From Sphingomonadaceae bacterium (GTDB lineage Bacteria > Pseudomonadota > Alphaproteobacteria > Sphingomonadales > Sphingomonadaceae), in contig CANGBE010000055.1 in assembly GCA_947451875.1 (NCBI GenBank), positions 1-8,346 of the forward strand: a stretch of DNA of 8,346 nucleotides, given 5' to 3'. The notes under the pieces are model-generated. The model was not told where the DNA came from and did no database searches. It saw nothing but the letters and a program-made list of their open reading frames with translations. Position numbers and translations under genes: made by a program. Positions within the stretch are counted from its first letter, which is position 1. Each line of letters opens with the position of its first letter. Shown here piece by piece: positions 7,422 to 8,346 of the stretch.

Positions 7422-8346
7422 AACTTCCAGCACTTCGATCACCCCGCGCTTGAACCTGAACAGCATCAGCGCGGCGACCGCAGCGATCACCGCTGCCCGC
7501 CAGTCAAACCCAGCAATTTCACCGCGCGCGAACAGCACGTACAGGGCAAACCACAGCGCCAGATTGCCAATAACGCCCACCACCGCAGCCGTGATCGCCG
7601 CCAGCGCCGCCTGCAAAGCCGGCACCCGCTCGAGCCGGTCCATCCACGGCGCGCAGGCGAAGATCCACAGGAAGCAGGGGGCGAAAGTCACCCAAGTCGT
7701 CAGGCCGGCGCCAAGCAATCCCGCCAACAGCGGCGTGAACGGCGCGGGCGCGCGCCACGCGGCGAGGAAGCCCGTAAACTGCGTTACCATGATCAGTGGT
7801 CCGGGCGTGGTTTCCGCCAGCCCCAGCCCGTCAGCCATCTCGCCCGGAGCCAGCCAGTGGTAATGCTCCACCGTCGCCTGCGCCATATAGGCAAGCACCG
7901 CATAAGCCCCGCCGAAGGTCACAACCGCGAGTTTTGAGAAGAAGGCGCCGATCTGCCACAGCACGTGATCGGTCCCGAGGCTCGCCGCGATAAGCGCCAT
8001 CGGCGCGGCCCAGATCACCAGCCAAATCGCCACGGTGCCGAGTGTCTGCACGGCCAGCTTGCGCTTGGGCGGCAGCGTGGCAGCGTCACCTGAATGATGG
8101 TGCGCACCAAGCCATTCCGGGCGGGTACGCCCTGCGAGTGCCCCCACCAGCCCCGCGCTAAGGATCACCAGCGGGAAGGGAGCCTTGACCAAAGCCAGCA
8201 ACAGAAACGCGATCCCCGCCAGCACCAGCTTGAACTGCGTCCCCAGCGCCCGCTTGCCAATGCGAATCAGCGCCTGCGCGACCACCGCCAGCACCGCCGC
8301 TTTGATCCCGAGGAACAGCGCAGCAAACCACGTCAGCCCCGAGGCC
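7386..8346 (-). CDS. chrA: Chromate transporter ChrA, C-terminal part (open at window edge)
   Basis: This is a polytopic inner-membrane protein of the CHR superfamily, whose characterised members export chromate from the cytoplasm. The frame runs from the stop at 7386 to the window edge with about 319 residues visible. It does not start at the ATG at 8294, because the upstream codons (SGLTWFAALFLGIKAAVLAV) continue the family sequence. The second-half motifs are clear: SKLAVVTFGGAYAVLAYMAQ (about 7880-7940) and LAETTPGPLIMVTQFTGF (about 7767-7820). Before them lies a linker with a short histidine run (GAHHHSGD) and basic residues. This arrangement fits the long, two-half ChrA of about 430-450 residues; the first half would be to the right. 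Several hydrophobic helices follow to the end (LSQL). Whether chromate is the true substrate cannot be told from sequence. No chrB is visible. Its 3' end overlaps the RHH gene by 36 bases. Confidence 0.9.
   Translation of the reverse strand, partial: ASGLTWFAALFLGIKAAVLAVVAQALIRIGKRALGTQFKLVLAGIAFLLLALVKAPFPLVILSAGLVGALAGRTRPEWLGAHHHSGDAATLPPKRKLAVQTLGTVAIWLVIWAAPMALIAASLGTDHVLWQIGAFFSKLAVVTFGGAYAVLAYMAQATVEHYHWLAPGEMADGLGLAETTPGPLIMVTQFTGFLAAWRAPAPFTPLLAGLLGAGLTTWVTFAPCFLWIFACAPWMDRLERVPALQAALAAITAAVVGVIGNLALWFALYVLFARGEIAGFDWRAAVIAAVAALMLFRFKRGVIEVLEVSALAGLLLSQL

Noticed and set aside
8292..8294. ATG/GTG-like start making chrA complete at 302 residues
   Set aside because: The codons further right continue the conserved transporter sequence (LFLGIKAAVLAV) to the window edge, so the gene is truncated by the window rather than starting here.

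Overview
The window looks like chromosome of a GC-rich alphaproteobacterium, most likely a sphingomonad (Erythrobacter, Novosphingobium or Sphingomonas type). Three things point there: the gene order DUF3576 lipoprotein, leuS, lptE, holA on one strand; a PhaB-type reductase followed by a short RHH_4-type protein; and dispersed palindromic repeats of a kind common in those genomes. The taxonomic call is inference from protein style and synteny, not from a database search.

Layout. At the left edge is the 5' part of an IS5-family transposase (minus strand, running off the window), with the probable IS end near position 254. Next to it, on the minus strand, is a housekeeping cluster transcribed right to left: a DUF3576 lipoprotein (4751-5221), leuS (1835-4378), lptE (1332-1838) and holA (298-1335). 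The last three are joined by 4-base start/stop overlaps. The 372-base gap between the DUF3576 gene and leuS is out of character for such a tight cluster and is filled with inverted repeats: a 141-base element with near-perfect 29-base arms, a small GC-rich palindrome, and a perfect 8-bp hairpin next to the DUF3576 stop.

On the plus strand, divergent from the DUF3576 gene, is an exported protein of unknown function with an outer-membrane-like C terminus (5518-6282, TTG start). It is followed by phbB/phaB acetoacetyl-CoA reductase (6445-7167) and, overlapping its stop by 4 bases, a ribbon-helix-helix protein (7164-7421). The window ends with the C-terminal two thirds or so of a ChrA-type chromate transporter on the minus strand (7386-8346, open at the right edge), whose 3' end overlaps that of the RHH gene by 36 bases.

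Functionally, the minus cluster combines translation (LeuRS), envelope biogenesis (LptE, DUF3576) and replication (DNA polymerase III delta). The plus-strand pair phbB-RHH suggests polyhydroxyalkanoate or acetoacetyl-CoA metabolism with a possible small regulator. I see no RNA genes, CRISPR arrays or defence genes, and no convincing new multi-gene system. The least ordinary parts are the repeat-filled operon gap, the uncharacterised exported protein and the phbB-coupled RHH protein.
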